From contig PBKH01000030.1 in NCBI GenBank assembly GCA_002721375.1, positions 19,992 to 26,685 of the forward strand: DNA of 6,694 nucleotides, written 5' to 3'. This document shows positions 6,132 to 6,694 of the stretch, one piece after another. Numbering within the stretch: position 1 is the first letter of the stretch; the number at the start of each line of letters is the position of its first letter. The notes below the pieces were generated by a model. That model saw only the letters and a list, made by a program, of their open reading frames with translations. It was not told the DNA's origin and searched no databases. The translations under genes and the position numbers were made by a program. This stretch comes from Verrucomicrobiales bacterium. Its GTDB lineage: Bacteria; Verrucomicrobiota; Verrucomicrobiia; Limisphaerales; UBA1096.

Positions 6132-6694
6132 TTACGCCTCAGCGAAATCGGTCCAGAGGTGTGCACTCATCTGGATACCACGCGTAAACACCTCAAGATC
6201 CATCTTTTCATTTGGCGAATGCAGGTTGTCATCTGGCAATGCGAGGCCAAGCAGATAGGTGTCGACTTTCAGGATGCGAGCAAAGTGCTCCACGATCGGA
6301 ATCGACCCTCCCTCGCGCAACAGAACCGGCTCGTGACCGAAGGCGGCCTTAAGTGACTTAAGCGCGGCCTTAGCCAGACGACCGGTGGGCGAAACAATGT
6401 AGGGATCGGCAACGTGACCTAGCTCCAACTTCATGCGCATCGTCGACGGGCAAAGAGCCCTCAAGTGACGCGCCACAAGTCGAAGAATCTTTGCAGCGCC
6501 CTGATGCGGAACCAAGCGCATGGTGATCTTGGCGCTGGCATGACTCGGCACTATTGTTTTACTGCCCTCGCCCTGATAGCCACTGGTCAGGCCGTTGATC
6601 TCAAATGTCGGCCGAGCGGCACGGTGCTCGTTGGGAGTGAACCCCTTCTCGCCAAAAAGGGCTTTAACGCCGAGCAATTTTTTGTACTTAGCAT
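6132..6694 (-). CDS. M20 family metallopeptidase (dipeptidase-like), C-terminal part
   Basis: About 187 C-terminal residues of a zinc-dependent M20/CNDP-type dipeptidase; full members are about 450 residues, so the N-terminal catalytic half lies beyond the right edge. The frame is open to the edge (upstream codons read A-K-Y-K-K-L-L), so a TTG at 6677 is an internal leucine and not a start. Visible landmarks, numbered from the first full codon: FGEKG, then ARPTFEINGL near 26-35, GYQGEGSKTIVP near 38-49 and ITMRLVPHQ near 56-64 of the dimerisation (lid) domain, then REGGSIPIV and finally DDNLHSPNEKM. The His of LHSPNE is the last metal ligand in this family. Substrate is unknown; cytosolic hydrolysis of short peptides is likely. 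It ends TAA two bases before the queE-derived ATG and heads the operon as far as the window shows. Confidence 0.92.
   Translation of the reverse strand, partial: AKYKKLLGVKALFGEKGFTPNEHRAARPTFEINGLTSGYQGEGSKTIVPSHASAKITMRLVPHQGAAKILRLVARHLRALCPSTMRMKLELGHVADPYIVSPTGRLAKAALKSLKAAFGHEPVLLREGGSIPIVEHFARILKVDTYLLGLALPDDNLHSPNEKMDLEVFTRGIQMSAHLWTDFAEA
6137..6140 (-). promoter_or_regulatory. Ribosome binding site of the queE-derived start
   Basis: Minus-strand GAGG, seven bases before the ATG at 6129, within the last codons of the M20 gene. It shows that the chimera begins at a genuine translation start and not at a chance internal Met. Confidence 0.6.

Noticed and set aside
5815..6258. 147-codon open frame on the plus strand
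   Set aside because: It lies antisense across the aminotransferase and M20 genes, has no recognisable domain, and crosses two well-supported genes.
6132..6677. Reading the M20 fragment as a complete 181-residue gene starting at TTG 6677
   Set aside because: The frame stays open to the window edge and the residues before the TTG fit the family, so this is an internal Leu of a longer gene.
1..6694. A new defence, mobile or secondary-metabolite system
   Set aside because: All genes belong to known core or common families; no transposase, integrase, inverted terminal repeats, CRISPR repeats or toxin-antitoxin pair was seen.

Overview
The window looks like a core-genome segment from an uncultured, probably marine, bacterium of the Planctomycetota-Verrucomicrobiota (PVC) group. 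Verrucomicrobiota (Pedosphaera/Limisphaera-like) is my best guess. This rests on the style of RecA, with its SPETTPGG loop and long acidic tail, on the QGEST form of the QueE start, and on an exported PQQ-type beta-propeller of a kind common in PVC genomes. It is family recollection, not a search.

Layout: recA (minus strand, 1..1037) runs off the left edge just before its stop codon. A 97-bp divergent intergenic region separates it from a plus-strand lipoamide-dehydrogenase-like flavoprotein (1135..2523). That gene converges on a minus-strand block filling the rest of the window. In transcription order the block is: the C-terminal part of an M20 metallopeptidase (6694..6132, entering from the right edge), a chimeric ORF (6129..5290), ksgA/rsmA (5293..4454), a Nudix hydrolase (4461..3961) and an exported PQQ-repeat beta-propeller protein (3928..2546). 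Junctions in the block are +2, -4, -8 and +32 nt, so at least the first four genes read as one translationally coupled operon.

The genes do not form one pathway. They combine DNA repair (RecA), redox chemistry (Lpd-like), peptide hydrolysis (M20), ribosome maturation (KsgA), nucleotide or diphosphate clean-up (Nudix) and an extracytoplasmic propeller of unknown ligand.

The most notable object is the ORF 5290..6129. Its first ~21 residues are the start of QueE (queuosine pathway, radical SAM), with a proper ribosome binding site. From about residue 22 it becomes a class-III PLP aminotransferase lacking its first ~150 residues. The simplest reading is one in-frame loss of roughly 1 kb covering most of queE and the 5' part of the aminotransferase gene, either a real deletion or an assembly artefact. 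I see no evidence of an undescribed defence, mobile or regulatory system. No tRNA, rRNA, CRISPR or insertion sequence was recognised, and there is no gene-free stretch above 300 bases.
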